Shown: positions 36,441 through 44,087, numbered from the stretch's first letter. The stretch is 64,000 nt of DNA from Sulfuriflexus mobilis (GCF_003967195.1 NZ_AP018725.1:1612001-1676000); one strand, 5' to 3'. A program made the numbers and translations. The notes: generated by a model not told the origin, from the sequence alone.

Positions 36441-36779
36441 CTAGTAACCGCCCTTACGCGTACTCTTAGGCAGGCCGGCAAACTTACGACCCTGTTTGGA
36501 AGGCATACCAGGAAACATTTCATACATCGTTTTAGATGTAACCTTATCGCCCCATAGTTTACTCATAGCTTTAAGAATCGTACGTTCATTCGGCTCATTA
36601 CCACCATTATTAACGTGCTCATCACGCAAGTATTTAACGACGTCCATATGTCGCTCCGTCATTTCAAGTCCATCGGCGTCAGCAATCACCTTGATCAGAT
36701 CTTCAGTCCAATCGTTTGCATCTACCAGGTAACCGTCTGCATCGGTTTCAATGGTCTTACCACCAACTTCGTAGGCCAT
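36441..36779 (-). CDS. DsrC-like protein without any cysteine (RspA type)
   Basis: A 112-aa DsrC homologue (EVGGKTIETDADGYLVD..W at the N-terminus, KFAGLPKSTRKGGY at the C-terminus). Positions equivalent to the two functional cysteines are R98 and about K109, and the whole protein has no cysteine. It therefore cannot carry sulfur. The literature groups such forms as RspA, proposed to be regulatory. It sits downstream of the Cas6-like gene and is followed by a strong hairpin. The start has GAGG 10 nt upstream. Confidence 0.88.
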   Translation of the reverse strand: MAYEVGGKTIETDADGYLVDANDWTEDLIKVIADADGLEMTERHMDVVKYLRDEHVNNGGNEPNERTILKAMSKLWGDKVTSKTMYEMFPGMPSKQGRKFAGLPKSTRKGGY

Positions 36780-36903
36780 AGTACTAAGTCCTCTATTACA
36801 AGTTTACTTACGATGAAAAAATTTGCGTGAATTGTACCGGAAAATTCAGATTTCTCCACCCATAAGGGCAATTTATCCACGCGCTTTAAATTACTCCGGA
36901 TTT

Positions 36904-37587
36904 CTACTCCAGAATCTCGTGTACCTCGGCAATACCCTTTTGCGGGATGAACAGGCCGCAACCCATGTGCTGGTGCTTGCCAATACCGTGATGCTGAATC
37001 TTCAGCGATTCTTCCGGTTTCAGCTCGGCGATCATCAAGCTTGAAGTGTTTAATTTGCCTTCGCCAGTACGCATACTGCGCCCCTTGCCCGGCAACATCT
37101 TTCGCGGTTTCACACCTATGGCGGACAGCTCCTCGGCCACACTGCGCATAAAGGCCTCTTCGTCCATGCCGTCCTCAATGACATTATAGAGCGAAAACAA
37201 GGTTTCCAGAGCATGCAAGGGACGTTGTTCCATGCTCAATACCTCCAGTTCATGACCGGACACCTGCAGGGTCTTGCCGGCCAAGCCGGCCGCAGACTCG
37301 ACATGCCCCACCGGCGCACGCAGCATCAGCTTGGTACGCCGAGACAGATGCAGCAATTCATCCTCGCCCTCCGGGCGCATCCAGCCGTTACCGGTCTCGG
37401 GAATGTGGATGGGATGCATACCGGCACCCCTGGTGTCCTTCAACCAGGGCAAGTGCTCTAATAAGGCTACAGACAGGGCATGCGCATGATCAACCGGCAG
37501 ACAACGACAACGGATCTTGTAAACCAGATCCACAACCGCGTCACCATTAGCGGTCTTGTTCGGTTCATTGTCTTCCTGCCAATACAT
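36904..37587 (-). CDS. Cas6/Cmx6-like protein, solitary (no CRISPR)
   Basis: A 227-aa protein with the features of type I-MYXAN Cas6 (Cmx6): VDLVYKI..CLPVDHAHAL (19-38), LEHLPWLKD (43-51), LHLSRRTKLMLR (79-90), LAGKTLQVSGHELEV (102-116) and a C-terminal glycine-rich loop GIGKHQHMGCGLFIP (201-215). Cas6 proteins cut CRISPR precursor RNA. Here there is no array and no other cas gene in 64 kb. Its ATG is one base after the stop of the upstream gene (TGATATG), so it is firmly part of the run beside dsr. A host RNA target is an inference. Confidence 0.78.
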   Translation of the reverse strand: MYWQEDNEPNKTANGDAVVDLVYKIRCRCLPVDHAHALSVALLEHLPWLKDTRGAGMHPIHIPETGNGWMRPEGEDELLHLSRRTKLMLRAPVGHVESAAGLAGKTLQVSGHELEVLSMEQRPLHALETLFSLYNVIEDGMDEEAFMRSVAEELSAIGVKPRKMLPGKGRSMRTGEGKLNTSSLMIAELKPEESLKIQHHGIGKHQHMGCGLFIPQKGIAEVHEILE

Positions 37588-37588
37588 A

Positions 37589-38296
37589 TCAGTTTACCGG
37601 CAATTTGGCCCAGATCGCCTCACGATCCACCCACCAGTCGTCCTGGACAAGCACATCGATGACGTTACGCATGCGGCCGAGAAATTTTTCCGGTTCGCCC
37701 AGTTCCATGCGCTGGAACCACGCCGCAAACTGCTCCTGGCTCTCAACGTTGCTATGCCGACGTGCCACCGTGGCAAGTAGCGAGTTGGTGAAAAAAGTCA
37801 GGTCTTCGTGTTTTTTGCCCTTGGTACGGATATCGGCAATGTAGTGCGCCACCGCTGCGGCCAGGGCGGCCCCATCGGAATCAGCCGGGGTTTCATTGAC
37901 CACGTGTTGCAATAAGGCCACGGTCAACTCCGGTTCAACATCCGGGAAGGTCACACCGAGCCAGATCCCCTGGCCGAGTGCCGGTAATGACATGGGCTGA
38001 TCGGCCATGAACATGTTGTTACAGGCCTGAACGGCACCATCCCAGCTTTCGCGTTCCTTGAAGGTATCAAAGGCCTCACGCGCCAGGTCAAAACCCTCTT
38101 CGCCACGTTCGAGGTCGACCAGTACGGCCGAGGCCTGTAGCTGCAATTCGGCCTTTTCCAGGGGGTCGTAACCGGCAGGCAGCTCGATGATCTGATCCTG
38201 CAGCTCCTGCAAGCGGGCCTCTAAAAGCCCGGTTGGTTGTGCCGCATCATCGGCATCATCGGCATCTCTGATCTCTTCAGTCTTTATATATTTCAT
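37589..38296 (-). CDS. Protein of unknown function, 235 aa, coupled to the Cas6-like gene
   Basis: A soluble, acidic, helix-rich protein with an Asp-rich N-terminus (DADDADDAAQ) and repeated helical segments resembling a tetratricopeptide-type fold (LEKAELQLQASAVLVDLERGE; FDLAREAFDTFKERESWDGA). No signal peptide or catalytic motif is seen. Its stop is one base before the start of the Cas6-like gene, which implies coupled translation and perhaps a complex. I recognise no family. Confidence 0.7.
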   Translation of the reverse strand: MKYIKTEEIRDADDADDAAQPTGLLEARLQELQDQIIELPAGYDPLEKAELQLQASAVLVDLERGEEGFDLAREAFDTFKERESWDGAVQACNNMFMADQPMSLPALGQGIWLGVTFPDVEPELTVALLQHVVNETPADSDGAALAAAVAHYIADIRTKGKKHEDLTFFTNSLLATVARRHSNVESQEQFAAWFQRMELGEPEKFLGRMRNVIDVLVQDDWWVDREAIWAKLPVN

Positions 38297-38329
38297 AATA
38301 TTACAGGATATTCCTAATGTGAATACTTG

Positions 38330-38536
38330 TTAGCGAGTCACCGAGTAAATACCGGCAAAGGCCCCTTCGAGACGGTCTTCCCAATTTTCAGGGGTATCCG
38401 GGTAGGTCGGCTTTACATCCATATCAAAATGGATCTCGCCGCTGGTACGGGCCTTTTCCTCAATGACCTTAATCAGCTCTTCGAACCGCTGCAGGTCATG
38501 GTTCTGCATCAATACTTCACTCAGGTAGAGCATCAT
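38330..38536 (-). CDS. Small protein of unknown function, 68 aa
   Basis: An acidic protein starting MMLYLSEVLMQNHDLQRFEE, with one amphipathic helix pair and no cysteine. AAGGA lies 5 nt before the ATG at 38536, and the gene is packed 16 nt from the dioxygenase gene and 33 nt from the next. The tight packing and ribosome binding site support a real gene. The function is unknown; it might be a subunit or adaptor of the neighbouring proteins. Confidence 0.65.
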   Translation of the reverse strand: MMLYLSEVLMQNHDLQRFEELIKVIEEKARTSGEIHFDMDVKPTYPDTPENWEDRLEGAFAGIYSVTR

Positions 38537-38552
38537 CAATGTCCTTTTTCAA

Positions 38553-39500
38553 TCAATTAGTAGAAATCCGCGCGTAATAACGGGCCCGATACAATAGACG
38601 TTGTTCTGCCTCGGTCTCTCCCTGCCTGAAGGCAGTGCGGTTATGCAATACATTATTGCTCAACACACCCTCTCCGGCCCCGAGGCGGTAATGAAACACG
38701 TCTGGGTTCTCATCTGACAACAGTTTTTCCAATGCAGCCAGTGCCTTACGCGTCATCTCATCATCACGCCAGACAATACTGCGAGTCCGCGCCGTATAAC
38801 GCATATGGAGGCGACCTGTCGCTGGATCAAGGGAGAAGACCGGCCCGGTTTGTGCAGGGCGGGTTTCCGCGCCGGATTCCGTGTTCGCCGGAATGGTCAT
38901 GGCCTCGGGGTGCATGAGGGCCTTGATATAGTCCGGGTTCTCATCACGCAGACGTAAGTAAACCATTTCCGGGTCCAGTAAGGCATTTTCGCCGCCCTCC
39001 ACGGCCGGTCTGACACAATGCAGGATAAAGGCACGGATCTGCTGTGCGGAGGCATTATAATAGCCGTCGGTGTGCCAGAGCAGGCGTTTATCGGAATACG
39101 GGATATAGCCCCTTTTATTTTTGCCCTCGACGACGGTCAGCGAGGTGATGCCATCATCATCGGCGAGCATGTTCGGATCCAGGCCTGCCAGGCCCAGTTG
39201 CTGGCCCAGCTTACGCGGGATATCCTTGTCTTCAAGGCAGCCTAGCTTGCTTTTATATATCAGCATGTTACAGATATTAAGTCGACTGCGTATTAAGGTT
39301 ATCTCCGCCTCGCTAAGGGACCTGGGGTCATCGATCTCGAGCAGCAAGTCTTCAGCCGAACGTGGCCGGCTGGCAAGCTTTTGCGCGCGCCACTGTTGAT
39401 AGCGGCTATCATTGCCCAGCTCAAAAGGATTGTCGGCAGTGCTTGTCATGACCTTCGAAATACCCTGTGCTGCCCACGTGATCCCATCTATGTCACCCAT
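38553..39500 (-). CDS. TauD/TfdA-family dioxygenase
   Basis: A 315-aa protein with iron ligands H143 and D145 (LLWHTDGYYN) and distal H286 (SNNVLHNRTAF), the pattern of TauD/TfdA and clavaminate synthase-like enzymes. Taurine dioxygenase itself releases sulfite from organosulfonates. This protein is a distant relative with an unknown substrate. The start could instead be the ATG at 39449 (MTSTADN). It is the first gene of the minus-strand run and is divergent from dsrA across a structured 490-bp region. Confidence 0.82.
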   Translation of the reverse strand: MGDIDGITWAAQGISKVMTSTADNPFELGNDSRYQQWRAQKLASRPRSAEDLLLEIDDPRSLSEAEITLIRSRLNICNMLIYKSKLGCLEDKDIPRKLGQQLGLAGLDPNMLADDDGITSLTVVEGKNKRGYIPYSDKRLLWHTDGYYNASAQQIRAFILHCVRPAVEGGENALLDPEMVYLRLRDENPDYIKALMHPEAMTIPANTESGAETRPAQTGPVFSLDPATGRLHMRYTARTRSIVWRDDEMTRKALAALEKLLSDENPDVFHYRLGAGEGVLSNNVLHNRTAFRQGETEAEQRLLYRARYYARISTN

Positions 39501-39994
39501 CTATATAGAGTAATGTTATTAGCCCCGCGATAACATCTGCCAAGACCAAGCAATTTCATCGACTTTTTGACAGAGGCTGCGCACTGTAGTAAAAAATGCG
39601 CTCGCAGGAAAGCCCCCGGAAGGGAGATACGCAGCATCGATGCTAAATAATGACCCTATTTACCTTATTTAATAGTGGTTGCGCTGGGGATTAAAGGATT
39701 TTATTTGCTGGGACGTGACCTTGCATATAAAATCTTGCGTCTTATCTATATCCCCTTTGGGAGGGGTATAAGAGAATTTATACACCCCCAAAGAAAGGTT
39801 TTGTTGTGGTGGGACATCGGTAGAATGTCGCAACATCAAACACAGGGGTGTTGATTTGTTCTGTGAAGTAATCCACATATTGATTACTCGTGACAGAACA
39901 GAGGCAGTCGGCATCTCAACTTGTAAGTTTTGTTTTGAAAATAAACTGTGGCTATACACCGCGAGGTGGAAGCTCTACAGGAGGAAATCCAAAA
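39501..39994. promoter_or_regulatory. Divergent control region and long leader of the dsr operon
   Basis: This 494-bp region lies between the TauD-like gene and dsrA and contains no gene. Three inverted repeats are visible: CTTTGGG..CCCAAAG forming an imperfect 16-bp stem (39755-39793), GACAT/ATGTC (39813-39829), and a composite dyad with arms TTCTGT/ACAGAA and AGTAATC/GATTACT (39859-39898). The last looks like an operator or an RNA stem. The dsrA ribosome binding site AGGAGG lies at about 39979-39984. I could not place -35 and -10 boxes with confidence. Confidence 0.6.
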
Positions 39995-41305
39995 ATGGCT
40001 GATACACCTAAGAATCCTGAACGTCATCATACGTTCCTGCCTAAGGACAAAAAGTCCAGCAAAGACTTCCACAGCACTCCTAACCTCGACGAACTCGAGA
40101 AAGGTCCGTGGCCAAGCTTTGTTACAGGTCTGAAGCGTCTTGCAATGGAAGAGAAGTTTGGCAACATGGTTGTCGATCTGCTTGGCCAGCTTGAGCATTC
40201 ATACAACACTCGTCTGGGTTACTGGAAAGGCGGCACCGTTTCTGTATTCGGTTACGGCGGCGGCATCATTCCTCGCTTCACCGAGCTCATGGGGCCTGAC
40301 CACAAGCCGCTGTTCCCGGAATGTAAAGAATTCCACACCATTCGTGTACAGCCACCGGCAGGTAACCACTACACCACAGGCATGCTGCGTCAGCTGTCTG
40401 AATCATGGAGCAAGTGGGGTTCAGGCCTGGTAGCCTTCCACGGTCAGACCGGTAACATCATGTTCATCGGTACCGACACTGAAAACACCCAGCACTTCTT
40501 TGATGACATTAATGCATACGGCTGGGACCTTGGTGGTGCCGGGCCTTGTGTACGTACAGGTATGTCATGTATTGGTGCGGCACGTTGCGAACAGTCTTGT
40601 GCAAACGAAATGAAGATTCACCGCCTGTTGGTGAACAACTTTATTGACGACATGCACCGCCCTGCCCTGCCTTACAAGTTCAAGTTCAAGGTTTCAGGTT
40701 GCCCGAATGACTGCATGAACTCCATTCAGCGTGCTGACATGGCCATTATCGGTACATGGCGCGATGACATGAAGGTCAACCAGGAAGAAGTGAAGAGCTT
40801 CGTTGCTGACAAGGGTCGCAAGTATGTTATCGACAACGTTATTACACGTTGCCCGACTAACGCCTTGTCGCTGGGTGACGACGACACCCTTAGTGTTGAT
40901 AACCGCAACTGCGTACGCTGCATGCATTGTATCAACGTTATGACCAAGGCCCTGTCTGTCGGCGACGACAAGGGCGTCACTATCCTCATCGGTGGTAAAC
41001 GCACACTGAAGATTGGTGACCTCATGGGTACCGTTCTTGTTCCATTCATGAAGCTGGAAACAGAAGAAGATTACGAAAAGCTCACCGAGCTGGCCGAAGA
41101 AATCATCGACTTCTGGGCTGAAAATGGTCTTGAACACGAACGTTGTGGTGAGATGATCGACCGTATCGGCCTGGTGAACTTCCTGGAAGGCATCGGCGTT
41201 GATGTCGATCCGAACATGATCGCCAGCGCACGTCAGTCATCCTATGTTCGTATGGACACATGGGAAGAAGAAGCTGATAAGTGGAACCAGCGTAAAGCCG
41301 GTTAA
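39995..41305 (+). CDS. dsrA: DsrA, reverse dissimilatory sulfite reductase alpha subunit
   Basis: A 436-aa subunit of the cytoplasmic sirohaem enzyme that oxidises DsrC-bound sulfur to sulfite. Cluster and sirohaem ligands are visible in CIGAARCEQSC and the following CPNDC, and a ferredoxin insert has CPTNAL and CVRCMHC. AGGAGG lies 10 nt before the ATG at 39995; an in-frame ATG at 39890 lies inside the leader dyad and is rejected. Genes dsrA-dsrR follow on one strand, so this is the operon head. A GC-rich hairpin separates it from dsrB. Confidence 0.97.
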   Translation: MADTPKNPERHHTFLPKDKKSSKDFHSTPNLDELEKGPWPSFVTGLKRLAMEEKFGNMVVDLLGQLEHSYNTRLGYWKGGTVSVFGYGGGIIPRFTELMGPDHKPLFPECKEFHTIRVQPPAGNHYTTGMLRQLSESWSKWGSGLVAFHGQTGNIMFIGTDTENTQHFFDDINAYGWDLGGAGPCVRTGMSCIGAARCEQSCANEMKIHRLLVNNFIDDMHRPALPYKFKFKVSGCPNDCMNSIQRADMAIIGTWRDDMKVNQEEVKSFVADKGRKYVIDNVITRCPTNALSLGDDDTLSVDNRNCVRCMHCINVMTKALSVGDDKGVTILIGGKRTLKIGDLMGTVLVPFMKLETEEDYEKLTELAEEIIDFWAENGLEHERCGEMIDRIGLVNFLEGIGVDVDPNMIASARQSSYVRMDTWEEEADKWNQRKAG

Positions 41306-41326
41306 CACATAGCATATTCAGTGACA

Positions 41327-41349
41327 GGGCCCGCTACTAATGCGGGCCC
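41327..41349 (+). promoter_or_regulatory. Strong hairpin between dsrA and dsrB
   Basis: GGGCCCGC and GCGGGCCC pair perfectly around a 7-nt loop, 20 nt after the dsrA stop. No T-run follows, so it is more likely to affect mRNA processing or 3'-end stability than to stop transcription. Confidence 0.7.
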
Positions 41350-41405
41350 CATCATTAGATATTAACGAAATACTTAACTAATTTAGTAGGAATTTGGAGG
41401 CTTTT

Positions 41406-42479
41406 ATGTCTGATACTCCACGTTTTCCAATTGAGAGCGGTTGTCCTGACGGGTTTCAATATCTGCACCCGTCAATGAAGAAAAACTTTGGTGCATGGGC
41501 TTACCACGAGCGTCCGCGCCCGGGTGTTCTGCGTCACGTTGCCAAGAGCGGTGACGAAATCTGGTCAGTACGTCTGGGTACCCAGCGTCAACTTGGCCCA
41601 TACGAAATCAACCTGCTTTGCGATATCGCAGATAAGTTTGGTGACGGTTACATTCACTTCACCATTCGCTCAAACATGGAGATCTGCGTTTCTGATCCAG
41701 CCAAGGTTGAGCCACTGATTGCTGCTATCGAAGAAGCCGGTTACCCGGTTGGTGGTACCGGTCCTTCTGTGACCATGATCTCCCACACCCAGGGTTGGTT
41801 GCACTGTGATATTCCAGGCACCGACGCTTCTGGTGTTGTTAAGGCGCTGATGGACGAGCTCTATGAAGACTTCGTTACTGAAAAAATGCCTAACCGCGTT
41901 CACATCACCACTTCTTGCTGCCAGATTAACTGTGGTGGCCAGGGCGATATCGCGATTAACATTCAGCATACCAAGCCACCTAAGATTAACCACGATCTGG
42001 TTGCTAACGCCTGCGAACGCCCTTCCGTTGTGGCGCGTTGCCCGGTTGCTGCTATTCGTCCTGCCATGGTTAATGGCAAGCCTTCTCTCGAAGTTGATGA
42101 GAAAAAGTGCATTTGTTGTGGTGCTTGTTTCCCGCCATGTCCGCCAATGCAGATCAACGACTCCGAGTTCACCAAACTGGCTATCTGGGTGGGTGGTAAA
42201 CACTCAAACGCACGTAGCAAGCCCATGTTCCACAAGCTGGTTGCTGCTGGCGTACCGAACAATCCACCGCGCTGGCCGGAAGCTGCTGCAATCGTTAAGA
42301 CGATTCTGGAAGCCTACCGTAAGGATGCCCTGGATTGGGAACGTACCGGTGACTGGGTTGAGCGTATTGGCTGGCCACGTTTCTTCGAGCTGACTGAACT
42401 GCCGTTCACCAAGTTCCATGTCGATAACTGGAAAGGTGCGCGTCACAGTCTGAATGCTTCTGCGCATATCCGCTTCTAA
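41406..42479 (+). CDS. dsrB: DsrB, reverse dissimilatory sulfite reductase beta subunit
   Basis: A 357-aa subunit forming the alpha2beta2 enzyme with DsrA. It has CCQINCGG (sirohaem/cluster ligands, near residue 170) and a ferredoxin domain CICCGACFPPCPP (near 235). The ATG at 41406 has GGAGG 5 nt upstream, so the longer frame from 41394 is not used. The presence with dsrEFH and dsrL marks the oxidative enzyme type. Confidence 0.97.
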   Translation: MSDTPRFPIESGCPDGFQYLHPSMKKNFGAWAYHERPRPGVLRHVAKSGDEIWSVRLGTQRQLGPYEINLLCDIADKFGDGYIHFTIRSNMEICVSDPAKVEPLIAAIEEAGYPVGGTGPSVTMISHTQGWLHCDIPGTDASGVVKALMDELYEDFVTEKMPNRVHITTSCCQINCGGQGDIAINIQHTKPPKINHDLVANACERPSVVARCPVAAIRPAMVNGKPSLEVDEKKCICCGACFPPCPPMQINDSEFTKLAIWVGGKHSNARSKPMFHKLVAAGVPNNPPRWPEAAAIVKTILEAYRKDALDWERTGDWVERIGWPRFFELTELPFTKFHVDNWKGARHSLNASAHIRF

Positions 42480-42490
42480 GGTATTAATCT

Positions 42491-42883
42491 ATGAAGTTTG
42501 CGATTCAGATCAACGAAGGCCCTTACACGCATCAGGCAACTGATTCCGCTTATCATTTTGTGAAAGCTGCAATTGATAACGGCCATGAAGTCATGCGCGT
42601 ATTTTTCTACCACGATGGCGTTAACAATGGCACACGCCTGACGACTCCTCCCCAGGATGATCGTCACATTGTTAACCGCTGGGCAGAACTGGCTAAACAA
42701 CATGACCTGGATCTCGTCCTCTGTGTTGCTGCGGCTCAACGCCGCGGCATCGCCGATGAGGGTGAGGCACAGCGTAATGGTAAGGACGCCAATAATATCC
42801 AGGAAGGATTCCGCATTTCAGGTCTTGGTCAGCTCATCGAAGCCGGCATTCAGGCGGACCGCCTGCTTGTGTTCGGCGACTGA
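42491..42883 (+). CDS. dsrE: DsrE, sulfur-transfer subunit
   Basis: A 130-aa cytoplasmic protein that forms the DsrE2F2H2 hexamer and passes persulfide sulfur to DsrC. The active-site Cys78 is kept (LVLCVAAAQRRG). It follows dsrB by 11 nt and precedes dsrF by 19 nt. Since DsrH here has lost its cysteine, Cys78 is probably the only sulfur-carrying residue of the complex. Confidence 0.97.
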   Translation: MKFAIQINEGPYTHQATDSAYHFVKAAIDNGHEVMRVFFYHDGVNNGTRLTTPPQDDRHIVNRWAELAKQHDLDLVLCVAAAQRRGIADEGEAQRNGKDANNIQEGFRISGLGQLIEAGIQADRLLVFGD

Positions 42884-42902
42884 TTAATGAGGAATATGTG
42901 AA

Positions 42903-43319
42903 ATGAGCGAAGAAGGTATAGTCAAACAATTCCTCTATGTAAATCGCAGAGCCCCTCACGGCACGGTTTACGCATTGGAATCATTAGAAGTTGTGCTTAT
43001 CGGTGCAGCCTTTGAGCAAGACGTTAGAGTTGCGTTTATGGATGACGGTGTTTACCAGATCCTCAAGGGGCAAGACACATCTGGCATAGGCACAAAGAAC
43101 TTTGCGCCAACCTACAAGGCCCTCGGTGACTACGACATCAACAAGATCTACGTTGAAAAAGAGTCTCTCGATGAACGTGGTCTGACATTAGAAGACCTGA
43201 TGGATCTGACCTATGAAGATGAAGATGATGATTGGGCTGAAAAGCCATCAATCAACATTGTCAGCCGTGCTGAAATGGCCGACCTCATCGATAGTTCAGC
43301 TGTCATGTTTAATTTCTAA
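42903..43319 (+). CDS. dsrF: DsrF, sulfur-transfer subunit
   Basis: A 138-aa DsrE/F-fold protein (FLYVNRRAPHGTVYALESLEV at the N-terminus) that completes the DsrEFH hexamer. It has no cysteine, so it is a structural partner rather than a sulfur carrier. An acidic insert (YEDEDDDWAEK, about residue 105) precedes the final helix. The gene lies between dsrE and dsrH with short gaps. Confidence 0.95.
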   Translation: MSEEGIVKQFLYVNRRAPHGTVYALESLEVVLIGAAFEQDVRVAFMDDGVYQILKGQDTSGIGTKNFAPTYKALGDYDINKIYVEKESLDERGLTLEDLMDLTYEDEDDDWAEKPSINIVSRAEMADLIDSSAVMFNF

Positions 43320-43332
43320 GGGGATACTGGTT

Positions 43333-43638
43333 ATGGCAATTTTGCACACAGTAAATAAATCACCCTTTGACAAGAATTCTCTTGAGCGTGCCGTCGGCAT
43401 GGCGAAAGAAGGCAGTTCAGTTCTGTTGCTCGAAGATGGTGTTTATGGTGCCGTTAGTGGTGCCAAATCTTCAGCCATGGTTGAAGAAGCTATGAAGACT
43501 GTCAAAGTTTATGCTTTGGGCGCAGACCTTGACGCCCGTGGCATTAAGGGTCGCGTGATTGATGGTATCGAGCTTGTGGACTATGCCGGGTTTGTCAAAC
43601 TGGCGGCCGAACACAGTCAGGTTCAATCGTGGCTCTAA
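43333..43638 (+). CDS. dsrH: DsrH, third subunit of DsrEFH, lacking the usual cysteine
   Basis: A 101-aa DsrH/TusB-fold protein (MAILHTVNKSPFDKNSLERAV..). In Allochromatium vinosum DsrH has Cys20. Here residue 20 is Ala (codon GCC), and no cysteine is present anywhere. Fold motifs such as LLLEDGVYGAVSG are intact. The ATG at 43333 gives the normal length; a longer frame from 43213 overlaps dsrF and is rejected. Sulfur relay must then rely on DsrE alone. Confidence 0.93.
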   Translation: MAILHTVNKSPFDKNSLERAVGMAKEGSSVLLLEDGVYGAVSGAKSSAMVEEAMKTVKVYALGADLDARGIKGRVIDGIELVDYAGFVKLAAEHSQVQSWL

Positions 43639-43683
43639 TTGAGTTCACAAATTATTATTTATCCTATTTAGGGAGAAGAGAAA

Positions 43684-44019
43684 ATGGCTAGTATTGAAGT
43701 TGGTGGCAAGAGCATTGAGGTTGATGAAGAAGGTTACCTGGTTGACCGCAGTGAGTGGACATCAGAAATCGGCGCACACATGGCCGAACTCGACAACTGT
43801 GAGCTGACAGATGCCCACATGGAAGTCATTAACTTCCTGCGTGAGTACTACGAAGAATACCAGATCGCCCCTGCTGTTCGCGTTCTGACCAAGGCTATTG
43901 GTAAGAAGTTGGGCAAGGATAAGGGCAATAGCAAGTACCTGTACGAACTGTTCCCATACGGTCCTGCCAAGCAGGCTTGTAAGTACGCTGGTCTTCCAAA
44001 GCCAACAGGCTGCGTATAA
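43684..44019 (+). CDS. dsrC: DsrC, sulfur-carrier protein
   Basis: A canonical 111-aa DsrC with both functional cysteines in the C-terminal arm, C99 and C110 (QACKYAGLPKPTGCV). It receives sulfur from DsrE, presents it to DsrAB, and the resulting trisulfide is handled by DsrMKJOP. GGGAG lies 6-10 nt before the ATG. A GC-rich hairpin follows the gene, which fits the high DsrC level usual in these bacteria. Two further paralogues in the window (7484, 36441) lack one or both cysteines. Confidence 0.97.
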   Translation: MASIEVGGKSIEVDEEGYLVDRSEWTSEIGAHMAELDNCELTDAHMEVINFLREYYEEYQIAPAVRVLTKAIGKKLGKDKGNSKYLYELFPYGPAKQACKYAGLPKPTGCV

Positions 44020-44037
44020 GACTTCGCATACCGGTTT

Positions 44038-44057
44038 GGCCGGGACTTGTCCCGGCC
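44038..44057 (+). promoter_or_regulatory. Hairpin between dsrC and dsrM
   Basis: GGCCGGGA and TCCCGGCC pair perfectly around a 4-nt loop (CTTG), 18 nt after the dsrC stop, with no strong T-run after it. It probably protects or processes the dsrC mRNA end or attenuates read-through into dsrM. Confidence 0.7.
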
Positions 44058-44087
44058 TCACTTACTTACGCCATGAGGTATTAATCG

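Noticed and set aside
36441-36779. A second functional DsrC at this position
   Set aside because: The protein has no cysteine at all, so it cannot carry sulfur; called as RspA-type instead.
32748-39500. Complete CRISPR-Cas defence locus suggested by the Cas6-like gene
   Set aside because: No array, no Cascade genes, no cas1/cas2 and no cas3 are present; neighbours are redox and sulfur genes.
38553-39500. Taurine desulfonation operon suggested by TauD- and TauE-like genes
   Set aside because: No taurine transporter genes are present, and the TauD-like protein is too distant for a substrate call.
39890-39994. An upstream in-frame start of dsrA at 39890
   Set aside because: It lies within the leader dyad, lacks a ribosome binding site, and the ATG at 39995 has AGGAGG and gives the normal N-terminus.
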